This document shows positions 8,983 through 17,842 of a DNA stretch of 44,555 bases, in pieces. A program made the position numbers and the translations under genes. Numbering within the stretch: the first letter of the stretch is position 1; each line of letters starts with the position of its first letter. The DNA is from Betaproteobacteria bacterium. Its GTDB lineage: Bacteria; Acidobacteriota; Terriglobia; Acidiferrales; UBA7541. Below the pieces are notes generated by a model. That model was given only the letters and a program-made list of their open reading frames with translations. It did not search any database and was not told where the DNA came from. The stretch covers positions 1-44,555 of the forward strand of contig CAJCHZ010000037.1 of NCBI GenBank assembly GCA_903970165.1, written 5' to 3'.

Positions 8983-9363
8983 GTGGCATCGGCAAGAGTT
9001 CGCAAGCTATCGAAAAATCTTCACCGCCTTCGCGTTCACGAACGCGTTCGCCAGCGCGTCGAAGGCACCACGGAGCGTCCGCGCCTCTGCGTGTACCGCT
9101 CGCTGGGCCACATCTACGCGCAGGTCATTGATGACCTCACCGGCAAGACGCTCGTCTCCGCCAGCTCGGTTGACGGCGAAACGAAAAAAGGCCTTAAGGG
9201 TGGCGGCAATATCGCGGCAGCTAAAGTGATCGGCAAGACCATCGCCGAACGCGCCAAAACTGCCGGAGTCAGCAAAGTAGTGTTCGACCGCGGCGGATAC
9301 AAGTATCACGGCCGCGTCAAGGCGCTCGCCGATGCGGCGCGGGAAGCGGGGTTACAGTTCTAA
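8983..9363 (+). CDS. rplR: 50S ribosomal protein L18
   Basis: 126 residues, started by GTG at 8983 behind an AGGAGAAG site. The conserved [21 protein letters not shown] and the closing [26 protein letters not shown] features are present. L18 brings 5S rRNA to the large subunit together with L5. The stop is 4 bp before the rpsE start. The upstream spacer has palindromic copy 2. Confidence 0.96.
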   Translation: MASARVRKLSKNLHRLRVHERVRQRVEGTTERPRLCVYRSLGHIYAQVIDDLTGKTLVSASSVDGETKKGLKGGGNIAAAKVIGKTIAERAKTAGVSKVVFDRGGYKYHGRVKALADAAREAGLQF

Positions 9364-9367
9364 GCCT

Positions 9368-9931
9368 ATGTCGAAGCAAATTTTGCGAGACAGTTTAGCG
9401 GTACGCAGGCTCTTGGAGGTGAATCCGTCCGATTTGAAGGACGACGTCATCGCCATCAACCGCGTCACCAAAGTCGTTAAGGGCGGCAAGAATCTCAGCT
9501 TCTCGGCGCTCGTCGTCGTCGGCGACAGCCACGGCCATGCCGGATTCGGTATGGGCAAGGCGCGCGAAGTTCCCATGGCCATCAAGAAGGCCATCGAGCA
9601 AGCCAAAAAGAATTTGATCAAGCTGAACCTCAAGGGCAGCTCGATTCCTCATCAGGTTCTCGGACGCTACGGCTCGGCCCAGGTTTTGCTGAAGCCCGCT
9701 CCCGACGGCACTGGCGTCATCGCCGGAGGCCCGGTCCGCAAAGTGATGCAAGTTGCGGGAATTCATAACGTGCTAACGAAATCTCTTGGTACCTCCAACC
9801 CGCACAACGTGGTGAAAGCCACGTTCGCAGCGCTCCTCGGCCTCAAAGATGTCGCGCAAGTGGCCGAGACGCGTTCCAAAACCGTGGACGAAATCAGCGG
9901 CCGCAGCAAAGCCGCCGGTGAGAGTAACTAA
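9368..9931 (+). CDS. rpsE: 30S ribosomal protein S5
   Basis: The ATG at 9368 gives 187 residues. The frame is open further upstream (9332), but that extension overlaps the end of rplR and lacks family similarity. The double-stranded RNA-binding part has [24 protein letters not shown] and [13 protein letters not shown]; the C-terminal part has the [15 protein letters not shown] motif. S5 acts at the decoding centre and mRNA entry. The stop overlaps the rpmD start (TAATG). Confidence 0.96.
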   Translation: MSKQILRDSLAVRRLLEVNPSDLKDDVIAINRVTKVVKGGKNLSFSALVVVGDSHGHAGFGMGKAREVPMAIKKAIEQAKKNLIKLNLKGSSIPHQVLGRYGSAQVLLKPAPDGTGVIAGGPVRKVMQVAGIHNVLTKSLGTSNPHNVVKATFAALLGLKDVAQVAETRSKTVDEISGRSKAAGESN

Positions 9932-10161
9932 TGGCAAGCACAAAAGTAAGAAAATCCAGCGTGGAGCGCGTCGGTAAAAACGCCGGCGGCAAAGTGAAGA
10001 TCAAGTGGGTCGTCAGTTTTATCAGCTGCACCGATGACATGCGCCAGTGCATCCGCGGCCTCGGTCTGCGCCGCATGCACCAGGTTGTCGAGCGCGAGGA
10101 CACGCCCGCAATTCGCGGCATGATCCACAAGGTGCGGCATCTCGTGGAAGTGGTGGAGTAA
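9931..10161 (+). CDS. rpmD: 50S ribosomal protein L30
   Basis: 76 residues, a little longer than the usual ~60 because of an N-terminal basic lead. The core [24 protein letters not shown] and the ending [15 protein letters not shown] match L30. The start codon overlaps the rpsE stop, which suggests coupling. rplO begins 4 bp downstream. Confidence 0.93.
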   Translation: MASTKVRKSSVERVGKNAGGKVKIKWVVSFISCTDDMRQCIRGLGLRRMHQVVEREDTPAIRGMIHKVRHLVEVVE

Positions 10162-10165
10162 AGCG

Positions 10166-10675
10166 ATGGCAAAGAAAGTTTCCGGCGGCCGCAAGGCCTC
10201 CACAAAGTCGGGCGCGCCGAAGACGGTGTACGCTCTGTCGAATTTGAAGCCTCCCAAAGGCTCGCGGCACCGCAAAGTGCGCGTCGGCCGCGGCATGGGC
10301 TCGAAGCTCGGCAAAACGTCCGGTTCCGGCGACAAGGGTCAGAAATCCCGCCGCGGCTATTCGCGCCGGCGCGGTTTCGAGGGCGGCCAGATGCCGCTGC
10401 ATCGCCGCATGCCGAAGCGCGGATTTCACAATCCGTTCGGTGTAACCTATTCGGTGGTGAACCTGGCGGAGCTGAACGTTTTTCCGGCGGGCGAAACTGT
10501 AACGCCGCTGCTGCTTCGCGCTCATGGCTTTGTCCGCCGCGCCACGGACCCCATCAAGGTTCTCGGCGACGGCGAATTGACCACCAAGCTGACCATTCAC
10601 GCGCATGCGTTCAGCGCGTCAGCTAAGGAAAAGATTACCAAGGCAGGTGGCACGTTCGAAGTCGTGGTTTCGTAA
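10166..10675 (+). CDS. rplO: 50S ribosomal protein L15
   Basis: 169 residues. The Gly-rich N-terminal extension contains [22 protein letters not shown] and [17 protein letters not shown], characteristic of L15, and the C-terminal domain ends with the usual [15 protein letters not shown] basic ~20-residue lead precedes the standard [10 protein letters not shown] start. L15 is a late assembly protein that contacts several 23S domains. Confidence 0.96.
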   Translation: MAKKVSGGRKASTKSGAPKTVYALSNLKPPKGSRHRKVRVGRGMGSKLGKTSGSGDKGQKSRRGYSRRRGFEGGQMPLHRRMPKRGFHNPFGVTYSVVNLAELNVFPAGETVTPLLLRAHGFVRRATDPIKVLGDGELTTKLTIHAHAFSASAKEKITKAGGTFEVVVS

Positions 10676-10742
10676 CGAAGTTTCGTAGCGAAAGTGTCGT
10701 AGCGAAAACGTCGTAAGGTGCGGGGAATCGCAGGATAACCGT

Positions 10743-12146
10743 ATGAAACGATTCGTCGAAGCTCTCAAGAACATGTTCCGCATCCCGGATTTGCGGAACC
10801 GCGTCCTGTTCACGCTGGCTCTGCTCGGCGTGTACCGCATCGGCGCGCACATCCCCACGCCTGGCATCAACAGTGATGTCCTCACCCAGATGTTCAATCA
10901 GGCGCAAGGCTCCGTTCTGGGCATTTTCGACCTTTTCAGCGGCGGCAATTTCCGCAAGCTTACGATCTTCGCGCTCGGCATCATGCCGTACATCACGGCA
11001 TCCATCATCCTGCAATTGATGCAGGTGGTTTTTCCGTATCTCGAGCGCCTGCAAAAAGAAGGCGAACTCGGCCGCCGCAAAATCACCCAGTACACGCGCT
11101 ATCTCACCATTGTTCTCAGCGTGATTCAGTCGACCACTATCGCGGAGACTCTCGAAGCGACCAATGTAAGCGGCCAATCGCTCGTCTACCATCCGGGCTA
11201 TGGCTTTGTTTTGATGACCATCCTGACGCTGACCACCGGCTCGGCCTTCATCATGTGGCTTGGCGAACAGATCAGCGAGCGCGGTATTGGCAACGGCATG
11301 TCTTTGATTATCTTCACGGGCATCGTCGTAGGCTTGCCCCGCGCCGTGGACGATTTGCGGGTCAAGGCCAGCACCGCGGCCTGGGGGCCTTTCACCGGCC
11401 TCGTCCTTATTATCCTCGTGGCTTTGATGATTGCCGTCGTGGCTTTCATCGTCTTCGTCGAAGGTGGCCAGCGGCGCATTCCCGTGCAATATGCCAAGCG
11501 CGTGATTGGACGCAAGGTGATGGGCGGCCAATCGTCTTACTTGCCTTTGCGTGTGAATTCCGGCGGCGTGATTCCGCCAATTTTTGCAAGTTCTCTACTG
11601 GCGTTTCCCGCTACAGCCGCGCTTATGCTCGGCTCTCGATGGGCGTTTTTGAACACCATCAAGGAACGCCTGCAATGGGGCGAGCCTCTCTATACCGTCG
11701 TGTACATCACGATGATTCTGGTGTTCTCGTTCTTCTACGTCGGGATTGTTTTCAATCCCACGGAGCTGGCTGACAACATGCGCAAGAACGGCGGCTTCAT
11801 TCCGGGCATCCGGCCGGGACGCAACACGTCGGAGCACGTCAGCAAAATCTTGAAACGGCTCACGTTTATCGGCGCCGTCTATCTCGCCATCGTTTGTCTG
11901 CTTCCCGAGTGGATGATCGCGGGCATTCATCTCGATCATATCGGCTGGGGCATTGGCGCGTGGTTTGACCGCCACTTCCCGGTCTGGTTTCTCAAAGGTT
12001 TGGGCGTGCAGTTTTATTTCGGCGGCACGTCTTTGTTGATCGTGGTCGGCGTGGCCATGGACACCGTGCAGCAGCTTGAAGCACAGCTGGTCATGCGCAA
12101 CTACGAAGGGTTTGCGCGGAAGGGCCGGTTGCGCGGTCGCCGGTAA
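10743..12146 (+). CDS. secY: Protein translocase subunit SecY
   Basis: 467 residues with ten predicted membrane segments, the normal architecture of the Sec channel. IPDLRNRVLFTLALLGVYRIGAHIP is the standard first helix, FSGGNFRKLTIFALGIMPYITASIILQL the plug/TM2 region, and the basic cytosolic loop RRIPVQYAKR binds SecA and ribosomes. SecY works with SecE/G and the SecA motor, whose gene begins at the other end of this window (44200). It follows rplO by 67 bp and precedes adk by 4 bp. Confidence 0.97.
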   Translation: MKRFVEALKNMFRIPDLRNRVLFTLALLGVYRIGAHIPTPGINSDVLTQMFNQAQGSVLGIFDLFSGGNFRKLTIFALGIMPYITASIILQLMQVVFPYLERLQKEGELGRRKITQYTRYLTIVLSVIQSTTIAETLEATNVSGQSLVYHPGYGFVLMTILTLTTGSAFIMWLGEQISERGIGNGMSLIIFTGIVVGLPRAVDDLRVKASTAAWGPFTGLVLIILVALMIAVVAFIVFVEGGQRRIPVQYAKRVIGRKVMGGQSSYLPLRVNSGGVIPPIFASSLLAFPATAALMLGSRWAFLNTIKERLQWGEPLYTVVYITMILVFSFFYVGIVFNPTELADNMRKNGGFIPGIRPGRNTSEHVSKILKRLTFIGAVYLAIVCLLPEWMIAGIHLDHIGWGIGAWFDRHFPVWFLKGLGVQFYFGGTSLLIVVGVAMDTVQQLEAQLVMRNYEGFARKGRLRGRR

Positions 12147-12150
12147 GAGC

Positions 12151-12861
12151 ATGTCGCTGAGCCCAGTGGTGCCGGAAAAACGGCCCGCGGAAGAGCTCAA
12201 TCGCGCCGTGATTCTTCTCGGGCCTCCGGGCGCGGGAAAAGGCACGCAAGCGAAAAAGCTCGCGGCCAAGTATGCCGTACCGCACCTTTCGACGGGCGAT
12301 ATGCTCCGGGAGCACATCGCTGCGGGAACCGAGCTTGGTGCAAAGGCCAAGCCGATCATGGAGCGCGGCGAACTGGTTCCGGATTCGCTGGTGCTTAGGA
12401 TCGTAGCGGACCGCATCGAGAAGCCGGATTGCTCGCACGGTTTCGTGTTTGACGGCTTTCCGCGAACCGTCGCTCAGGCGCATTACCTGGGCGAGTTGCT
12501 GAAGCAGCATGGGTTCCGGCGGCCGATTGTGATTCACCTGGTCGTGGATACGTCGCTGATCCTGCGGCGCATCACCGGCCGGCGGATGTGCAAGGTTGGC
12601 GGCGAGATTTACAATATTTATGAGCGCCCGCCGAAAGTCGAAGGGCGTTGCGATAACGACGGCGGGGAGCTGGCGCAGCGGCCGGATGACCGGGAAGAAA
12701 TTGTAGGGCCCCGGTTGAAAGCGTACGAGAAACAGACCGAGCCGCTCGTTGCGTACTACACCCGGCTGGGATTGCTTTACGACGTGGACGCCGCGAAAAG
12801 CGTGGAAGAAGTCGAACAGTCGGTTTGGAAGACTTTGCACCTCGCGCGCGGCGGGCATTAG
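12151..12861 (+). CDS. adk: Adenylate kinase
   Basis: The ATG at 12151 gives 236 residues; the frame is open to 12076 but that part lies inside secY. P-loop GPPGAGKGTQAKK, the NMP-binding HLSTGDMLR segment and the FDGFPRT motif are intact. The enzyme interconverts ATP+AMP and 2 ADP in the cytosol. The lid is the long form. At the four usual zinc positions it has Cys, Gly, Cys, Asp (MCKVGG and GRCDNDGG), so the second ligand is missing and zinc binding is doubtful. There is an ~18-residue lead before the kinase fold. Confidence 0.95.
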   Translation: MSLSPVVPEKRPAEELNRAVILLGPPGAGKGTQAKKLAAKYAVPHLSTGDMLREHIAAGTELGAKAKPIMERGELVPDSLVLRIVADRIEKPDCSHGFVFDGFPRTVAQAHYLGELLKQHGFRRPIVIHLVVDTSLILRRITGRRMCKVGGEIYNIYERPPKVEGRCDNDGGELAQRPDDREEIVGPRLKAYEKQTEPLVAYYTRLGLLYDVDAAKSVEEVEQSVWKTLHLARGGH

Positions 12862-12892
12862 CCGCAAAGTGGAAGGGCAGCAAGCGGAAACG

Positions 12893-13666
12893 ATGGCGAT
12901 TCATCTGCGCAGTGTCGAAGAGCTGGAAAAGATGCACCGCGCCGGGCTCATCGTGCACGAAACTTTGACGGCGCTCCGGGACATGGTTCGCCCGGGGTTG
13001 ACGACGATGGACCTCGAGAAGTTTGCCGAGGAAAAAATCGCCGCCAAGCCGGGCAAGCCCGCGTTCAAGGGATATCGCGGTTATCCTTGTACGTTGTGTA
13101 CCTCCGTGAACAGCGAGATTGTTCACGGGATTCCGTCGCCGAAGCGCAAGCTGCGCGAAGGCGACATCGTCTCGATCGATTTCGGGATGGAAGTGGACGG
13201 ATATTTCGCGGATTCCGCGGTCACTGTTCCTGTCGGCAAGATTCGGCCGGAAGTGAAAAAACTGCTGGATGTAACCCGCGAATCGCTGGACCGCGCGATT
13301 GATAAAATGCGCGCCGGCAACCGCCTCGGCGATGTTGGCCACGCGGTGCAGAGTTGGGTCGAGCAGCACGGGTATTCGGTGGTGCGAGAGTTTGTCGGGC
13401 ATGGGATCGGGACCAAAATGCACGACGAGCCCAACCTGCCGAACTACGGCGAAGAGGGACGCGGCGCGCGGTTGCAAGAGGGCATGGTTATCGCCGTCGA
13501 GCCGATGGTGAATGCGGGCCAGCCGGCAGTGCGCATGCGGGATGAGTGGGTCGCGGAGACCGCCGATGGCAGCCCCTCAGCCCACTTCGAGCACACCGTA
13601 GCGATCACGGCCAACGGTCCGTGGATCCTGACGAGGCCGAAAGAAGTAACCGGTCCGTCGTGGTAA
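12893..13666 (+). CDS. map: Methionine aminopeptidase, type I
   Basis: The ATG at 12893 gives 257 residues, normal length; upstream frame overlaps adk. It removes the initiator methionine from new proteins. The five metal ligands are visible: Asp in VSIDFGMEVDG, Asp in YFADSAVT, His in GHGIGTKMHDEP, Glu in VIAVEPMVN and Glu in HFEHTVAIT. It has the usual place between adk and infA in spc-type clusters. The gene is followed by a palindromic repeat in the 98-bp spacer. Confidence 0.96.
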   Translation: MAIHLRSVEELEKMHRAGLIVHETLTALRDMVRPGLTTMDLEKFAEEKIAAKPGKPAFKGYRGYPCTLCTSVNSEIVHGIPSPKRKLREGDIVSIDFGMEVDGYFADSAVTVPVGKIRPEVKKLLDVTRESLDRAIDKMRAGNRLGDVGHAVQSWVEQHGYSVVREFVGHGIGTKMHDEPNLPNYGEEGRGARLQEGMVIAVEPMVNAGQPAVRMRDEWVAETADGSPSAHFEHTVAITANGPWILTRPKEVTGPSW

Positions 13667-13676
13667 AGATTTGTTA

Positions 13677-13698
13677 AGGGCACCAAACATCGTGCCCT
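13677..13698 (+). repeat. Palindromic GTAGGGGC-type repeat, copy 3 (degenerate)
   Basis: AGGGCAC (13677-13683) pairs with GTGCCCT (13692-13698). The surrounding ~60 bp, including CTTGGCAAGAT and AAGGTTTTT, line up with copy 2 at 8894-8960 with several substitutions. It lies between map and infA. Confidence 0.6.
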
Positions 13699-13764
13699 GG
13701 GCTTGGCAAGATGTAAGCACCACAGCGCAAGGTTTTTAATCCGGCGCTGGCAACGCAGGAGATT

Positions 13765-14025
13765 ATGGCGAGACCCATTCGCGAGAAAAAAGAGAAAGAC
13801 TCTGGCAATCCCAAAGAGGACGCCATAGAAGTTATGGCCACGGTCATCGAACCGCTGCCGAACGCCATGTTTCGCGTGGAACTGGAGAACAAGCACCAGG
13901 TGCTGGCCCACGTGTCCGGCAAAATGCGCAAGAATTTTATCCGTATTCTGGCGGGAGACAAGGTAGCCGTAGAACTCTCCCCCTACGATTTGACCCGAGG
14001 CCGAATCGTATACCGCTATAAGTAG
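13765..14025 (+). CDS. infA: Translation initiation factor IF-1
   Basis: 86 residues: a ~15-residue charged lead before the 70-residue OB fold. Core motifs are [40 protein letters not shown] and the ending [13 protein letters not shown]-1 binds the A site of the small subunit during initiation. It has the classic place between map and rpmJ. Confidence 0.95.
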   Translation: MARPIREKKEKDSGNPKEDAIEVMATVIEPLPNAMFRVELENKHQVLAHVSGKMRKNFIRILAGDKVAVELSPYDLTRGRIVYRYK

Positions 14026-14027
14026 TG

Positions 14028-14144
14028 GCGGGCCTTTAGGCCCGTCAGATTTGCGATTTTGGGTTCTGCGACTTTGGGAGGGGCTGGAACATCTAATGCC
14101 CCTGGCTTGTAGGGCTAATGTAGTGGCGGACTTTCAAGGTCCGC
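14028..14144 (+). repeat. Two related hairpins (TAGTGGCGG type) between infA and rpmJ
   Basis: First hairpin: CGGGCCT (14029-14035) with AGGCCCG (14038-14044). Second: GCGGACTT (14126-14133) with AGGTCCGC (14137-14144, one G-U). Both are preceded by TAGTGGCGG, so this is one element present twice in the 139-bp spacer. Neither is followed by a T-run. Confidence 0.65.
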
Positions 14145-14164
14145 GACTCAGGAAGTGAGCAACA

Positions 14165-14278
14165 ATGAAAGTTCGAGCATCTGTAAAACCGATTTGTGAC
14201 AAATGCAAGGTGATCCACCGGCGCGGCGTGGTGCGGGTAATCTGCTCCAATCCCAAACACAAGCAGCGCCAGGGTTAA
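14165..14278 (+). CDS. rpmJ: 50S ribosomal protein L36
   Basis: 37 residues, starting at the ATG at 14165 ([19 protein letters not shown]) and ending in KHKQRQG. Cys11, Cys14, Cys27 and His32 form the zinc site of the C+ form. L36 is a small late-assembling protein of the large subunit. It stands between infA and rpsM as in most bacteria. Confidence 0.96.
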   Translation: MKVRASVKPICDKCKVIHRRGVVRVICSNPKHKQRQG

Positions 14279-14287
14279 GGAGAAAGA

Positions 14288-14677
14288 ATGGCACGCATCG
14301 CAGGTGTTGACCTTCCGCCGCAGAAGCGCCTATGGGTCGGACTGACTTCGATCTATGGCATCGGGCAGGAACGCGCGAAATCGATATCCGCCAAGGCCGG
14401 CGTGGATCATACGAAAAAGATCAAGGACCTGACGGAAGACGAAGTGAACCATCTTCGCCAGGAAATTGAAAAAGAAGGCCGTGTCGAAGGCGATCTCCGC
14501 AAGGAGATCCAGATGAATATTCGCCGGCTGATTGAAATCCAGGCGTACCGCGGAATCCGTCACCGGCGCAATCTTCCGGTACGCGGTCAGCGCACCCACA
14601 CGAATGCGCGTACTAGAAAAGGTCCGCGTCGCGGCGCAGTCGCAGCGAAGAAAAAGGTCACCGGCAAGAAGGGCTAA
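14288..14677 (+). CDS. rpsM: 30S ribosomal protein S13
   Basis: 129 residues. [26 protein letters not shown] at the start, [38 protein letters not shown] at the end: both are standard. S13 forms the head bridge to L5 and touches P-site tRNA. A strong TTAAGGAGAAAGA ribosome binding site lies between the rpmJ stop and this ATG. In E. coli this gene heads the alpha operon that is regulated by S4. Confidence 0.97.
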   Translation: MARIAGVDLPPQKRLWVGLTSIYGIGQERAKSISAKAGVDHTKKIKDLTEDEVNHLRQEIEKEGRVEGDLRKEIQMNIRRLIEIQAYRGIRHRRNLPVRGQRTHTNARTRKGPRRGAVAAKKKVTGKKG

Positions 14678-14695
14678 TCGAAAACGTGGAGTGTA

Positions 14696-14721
14696 GGGGC
14701 ACCCGCCGCGGCGGGGGCCCC
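14696..14721 (+). repeat. Palindromic GTAGGGGC-type repeat, copy 4
   Basis: GGGGC (14696-14700) pairs with GCCCC (14717-14721), enclosing CCCGCC (14702-14707) with GGCGGG (14710-14715). It starts with GTGTAGGGGCAC like the other copies. It lies in the 113-bp spacer between rpsM and rpsK. Confidence 0.7.
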
Positions 14722-14790
14722 ATTCGAACAGGATTTTTGAATTTGGCGTAGTGCGGATCAGATTTCGAGCGACACGAAACGGAGTGAACA

Positions 14791-15252
14791 GTGCCAAAGG
14801 AACAAAAAGGAGCAGTGCCGGACGCAACAGCAGCACCAGCGAAACCGGGCGCGGCAGCAACAAAGCGTAAAAAAGAGTTCAAGAAGAAGCGCGAACGGCG
14901 CGTCGTGCCCCACGGCATCGTTTACGTTGCCGCGACGTTCAACAACACGCAGATCACCATCGCGGATTCGGATGGCCGCGTGATGTGCTGGTCCTCGGCG
15001 GGAGCCATCGGCTTCAAAGGCTCGCGCAAGGGCACGCCGTACGCCGCACAGCAGGCTTCGCTGGCTGCCGCGGGCGTGGCGCGCGACCAGTACGGCATGA
15101 AGAGTGTGGAAGTGCGCGTGAAGGGTCCGGGTTCGGGGCGCGAATCCGCCGTGCGCGCGCTCGCCGCAGCCGGGCTGCACATTGTTTTGATCAAGGACAT
15201 CACGCCGATTCCGCACAACGGCTGCCGTCCTCCGAAGCGCCGCCGCGTTTGA
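14791..15252 (+). CDS. rpsK: 30S ribosomal protein S11
   Basis: 153 residues, started by GTG at 14791. The first ~30 residues are an Ala/Lys-rich extension; the core has [18 protein letters not shown], the [19 protein letters not shown] stretch and the ending [17 protein letters not shown], all typical of S11, which shapes the mRNA exit platform. The spacer downstream (149 bp) to rpsD is long for this cluster. Confidence 0.96.
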   Translation: MPKEQKGAVPDATAAPAKPGAAATKRKKEFKKKRERRVVPHGIVYVAATFNNTQITIADSDGRVMCWSSAGAIGFKGSRKGTPYAAQQASLAAAGVARDQYGMKSVEVRVKGPGSGRESAVRALAAAGLHIVLIKDITPIPHNGCRPPKRRRV

Positions 15253-15401
15253 TTTTGCAGTAAGCGAGTGATGAGATTTTGCATTGCGAGGTCTCATGGC
15301 TCTAGTAAATAGAGTAGTTTGTGGAAACAGAGTAGATGGATCGGGAAGAAGGGTCGCCAAACCTGTAAACCGATCGTCACCTGAGTTGAAGGAGAAAAAA
15401 G

Positions 15402-16034
15402 TTGGCAAGACACCGAGATGCAGTCTGCCGCCTGTGCCGCCGGGAAGGGCAGAAGCTATTTTTGAAAGGCTTGCGGTGCTTCACGGAGAAGTGCGCGATT
15501 GAGAAGCGCAACTTCGTTCCGGGACAGCACGGGCAGTCGCGGCGCCCCAAAGTTGCAGGTTACGGTTTGCAGCTTCGCGAGAAGCAAAAGATGAAGCGCG
15601 CTTACGGGCTTCTCGAGCGGCAGTTCCGTAATTACTTCGAAAAGGCCGTTCGAACCAAGGGTCCGACCGGCGAAAACCTCATCATCACGCTCGAGCGGCG
15701 TCTGGACAACGTGCTATGGCGCGCAGGACTGGCCTCATCGCGTTCTCAGGCCCGGCAACTCGTGCTGCACGGCCATGTCCGCGTAAACGGAAAGAAGGTC
15801 AACATTCCTTCGTTCCTCGTGACCGTGGGGCAGGAAATCGCCATAAAAGAAAAAATGCACGCCAACGCTATGATTCTTGAGGCTCGAAATGTGGCGCAGA
15901 GCCAGAGTGCAGTACCGTGGCTCGAACAGGACCGCGAGCAGTTCAAAGCGAAAGTGGTGGCGATGCCGAAGCGTGAAGACGTGCAGACACCGCCATTCAA
16001 CGAGCAGTTGATCGTTGAGTTGTATTCGAAGTAA
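15402..16034 (+). CDS. rpsD: 30S ribosomal protein S4, zinc type
   Basis: 210 residues, started by TTG at 15402 behind GAAGGAGAAAAAA. The N-terminus has Cys9, Cys12, Cys26 and Cys31, the zinc finger of C+ type S4. The S4 RNA-binding domain (RRLDNVLWRAGLASSRSQARQLVLHGHV, ~residues 100-130) is intact. S4 initiates small-subunit assembly and in many bacteria represses its own operon by binding mRNA. Confidence 0.96.
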   Translation: MARHRDAVCRLCRREGQKLFLKGLRCFTEKCAIEKRNFVPGQHGQSRRPKVAGYGLQLREKQKMKRAYGLLERQFRNYFEKAVRTKGPTGENLIITLERRLDNVLWRAGLASSRSQARQLVLHGHVRVNGKKVNIPSFLVTVGQEIAIKEKMHANAMILEARNVAQSQSAVPWLEQDREQFKAKVVAMPKREDVQTPPFNEQLIVELYSK

Positions 16035-16060
16035 GCGGCGGGTAGTACGAGAAAGAGCGG

Positions 16061-16139
16061 ACGGCCTGAGAAGGACGTCCCTACGATAAACCCCGGCGCA
16101 CGGGCGCCATTGAATAACAAGGCTGGCGTGAGAACGCCA
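16061..16139 (+). repeat. Cluster of three short hairpins in rpsD-rpoA spacer
   Basis: Around 16061-16082 a GTAGGGAC-type palindrome appears in minus orientation (GGACG/CGTCC with inner CCT/AGG). GGCGC (16095-16099) pairs with GCGCC (16104-16108). TGGCGT (16124-16129) pairs with ACGCCA (16134-16139) around a GAGA loop. No gene fits in this 151-bp spacer. Confidence 0.6.
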
Positions 16140-16185
16140 CAGTTTTGGGGGGCCGGCGAGTGCGGTCCCAGAAGGAAGGAACACG

Positions 16186-17220
16186 ATGTGGAAGGGCTTT
16201 CAGAAACCGAAGCGACTTGCATCCGAACTGGAATCGCTGACCGAAAAGTACGGGCGCTTTTCCGCGCAGCCGTTCGAACGCGGATGGGGCACGACCGTTG
16301 GCAACACGTTGCGCCGCGCGCTGCTGAGCTCGATTGAAGGCGCTGCGATCACGGCGGTGAAAATCGAAGGAGTGCTGCACGAATTCTCCTCGATTCCCGG
16401 CGTGGTCGAAGACGCGACGGACATTATCCTTAACCTGAAGCAGGTGCCGATCAAGCTGAACACCGATCTGCCGAAGACGATTTTCTTCAATGTGGATCAT
16501 CCTGGGCCGGTGACCTCGGCACAGATCGAGGAAGACGCGGACTTCGCGGTGCTCGACAAGAGCGTGTACATCGCGACGGTCAGCGAGGGCGGCAAGCTGC
16601 AAATTGAAATGCGCGTGAAGAACGGGCGCGGGTACGTGACGGCGGACCGCAACTACGACGAAGACCTGCCGATCGGCTACATTCCGGTGGACAGCGTTCA
16701 CTCGCCGGTGCGCAAAGTCAACTACGCGGTGGAAGCAGCGCGCCTCGGCCAGATGACCGACTACGAAAAGCTGATGATTGAAGTGTGGACAAACGGCGCG
16801 ATCACGCCACAGGACTCCATCGGCCTGGCCGCGAAGCTGGTGAAGGATCATATGAGCATCTTCATCAACTTTGAAGAGCCGAGCGAAATAACGGAGCTGC
16901 CGCAGGAAATCGCGAACGATCCGCGGCTCGATCATTTGGACCGTTCGGTGGAAGAGCTGGAACTTTCCGTGCGTTCCTACAACTGCCTGAAGAACGCCAA
17001 CATCCAGACGATCCGCGAACTCGTGCAGAAGAGCGAGAACGAAATGCTGAAGACGAAGAACTTCGGCAGGAAGTCGCTCAACGAGATCAAAGAAATACTG
17101 ACGAAGATGGGCCTCAGCCTGGGCATGAAGTTCGACGAGCATGGCCGGATAATCTGGCCGCCGCTGCCGAGCCAGACGGCACCGCCGCCCAGCGAAGATA
17201 CGATTGGCGGCGGGCTGTAG
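16186..17220 (+). CDS. rpoA: RNA polymerase alpha subunit
   Basis: 344 residues. The N-terminal dimerisation domain has the [22 protein letters not shown] segment and the [19 protein letters not shown] strand. The C-terminal domain (about 265-325) has [20 protein letters not shown] and [14 protein letters not shown], the helix that binds UP elements and activators. A Pro/Ser-rich tail follows. It forms the core enzyme scaffold. It sits between rpsD and rplQ, as usual. Confidence 0.97.
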   Translation: MWKGFQKPKRLASELESLTEKYGRFSAQPFERGWGTTVGNTLRRALLSSIEGAAITAVKIEGVLHEFSSIPGVVEDATDIILNLKQVPIKLNTDLPKTIFFNVDHPGPVTSAQIEEDADFAVLDKSVYIATVSEGGKLQIEMRVKNGRGYVTADRNYDEDLPIGYIPVDSVHSPVRKVNYAVEAARLGQMTDYEKLMIEVWTNGAITPQDSIGLAAKLVKDHMSIFINFEEPSEITELPQEIANDPRLDHLDRSVEELELSVRSYNCLKNANIQTIRELVQKSENEMLKTKNFGRKSLNEIKEILTKMGLSLGMKFDEHGRIIWPPLPSQTAPPPSEDTIGGGL

Positions 17221-17235
17221 GAGAGTTGAAGGTTC

Positions 17236-17270
17236 AAAGTTGAAGAGTTCTTTTTGAACTCTTCAACTTT
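17236..17270 (+). terminator. Perfect 15-bp hairpin between rpoA and rplQ
   Basis: AAAGTTGAAGAGTTC (17236-17250) is the exact reverse complement of 17256-17270, with a five-T loop. Only four Ts follow the stem, so termination would be partial at best. It may act as an attenuator or mRNA stabiliser before rplQ. The stem is AT-balanced, unlike the GC-rich repeats elsewhere in the cluster. Confidence 0.5.
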
Positions 17271-17337
17271 TGGACAGCTACGTTAATCTTTAGCGGCTGG
17301 CCATGACGGCTCAGTCTTCGGGATAAAAGGATAGACG

Positions 17338-17757
17338 ATGCGGCATCGCAATTCTGGATCAAAACTTGGACGCAATCCTTCGCACCGGCGGGCTACGTTG
17401 CGTAACCTGGTGACGAACCTGTTCGAGCATGGGCGGATCACGACTACCCTGGCGCGGGCAAAAGCAGCGCGGCCGGTGGCGGAGAAAATTATTACGCTCG
17501 GAAAGCGGGACACGCTGCAATCGCGGCGGCAGGCGGCGGCCTACATCATGACACCGGCCGTGACGGCGAAGCTGTTCAGCGAGATCGCGCCGAAGTTTGC
17601 GGACCGGGCCGGCGGGTATACGCGCATCATCCACGCAGGGTTGCGAGTGGGCGACGGGGCCAAGGTGGCTATTCTTGAGATTCTTGGCTATGAGTTGAAG
17701 AAGAAAGAGAAGAAGGAAAAGGCCAAGAAAGAAGAACCAGCCGAAGCGGCCAGTTAG
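17338..17757 (+). CDS. rplQ: 50S ribosomal protein L17
   Basis: 139 residues. MRHRNSGSKLGRNPSHRRATLRNL is the canonical start, and GGYTRIIHAGLRVGDGAKVAILE the conserved C-terminal core. After residue ~118 comes a Lys/Glu-rich tail ending in EEPAEAAS. L17 is near the tunnel exit. It is the last gene of the translation cluster and is followed by a strong terminator. Confidence 0.97.
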   Translation: MRHRNSGSKLGRNPSHRRATLRNLVTNLFEHGRITTTLARAKAARPVAEKIITLGKRDTLQSRRQAAAYIMTPAVTAKLFSEIAPKFADRAGGYTRIIHAGLRVGDGAKVAILEILGYELKKKEKKEKAKKEEPAEAAS

Positions 17758-17811
17758 CCGTCGCCGAGCCGCAGATTTGCAGGAGTTTGCGGCTACTCAC
17801 AGAAATCCAGG

Positions 17812-17842
17812 AGCCCGCTTCGAATTTCGAAGCGGGCTTTTT
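17812..17842 (+). terminator. Intrinsic terminator of the ribosomal cluster
   Basis: AGCCCGCTTCGAA (17812-17824) is complementary to 17826-17838, a 13-bp GC-rich stem drawn around a single base; in practice the top pairs open to form the loop. Five Ts follow (17838-17842). It lies 55 bp after the rplQ stop. Confidence 0.9.

Noticed and set aside
16081..17142. 353-codon minus-strand open frame under rpoA
   Set aside because: Fully antisense to rpoA with no motif or ribosome binding site.
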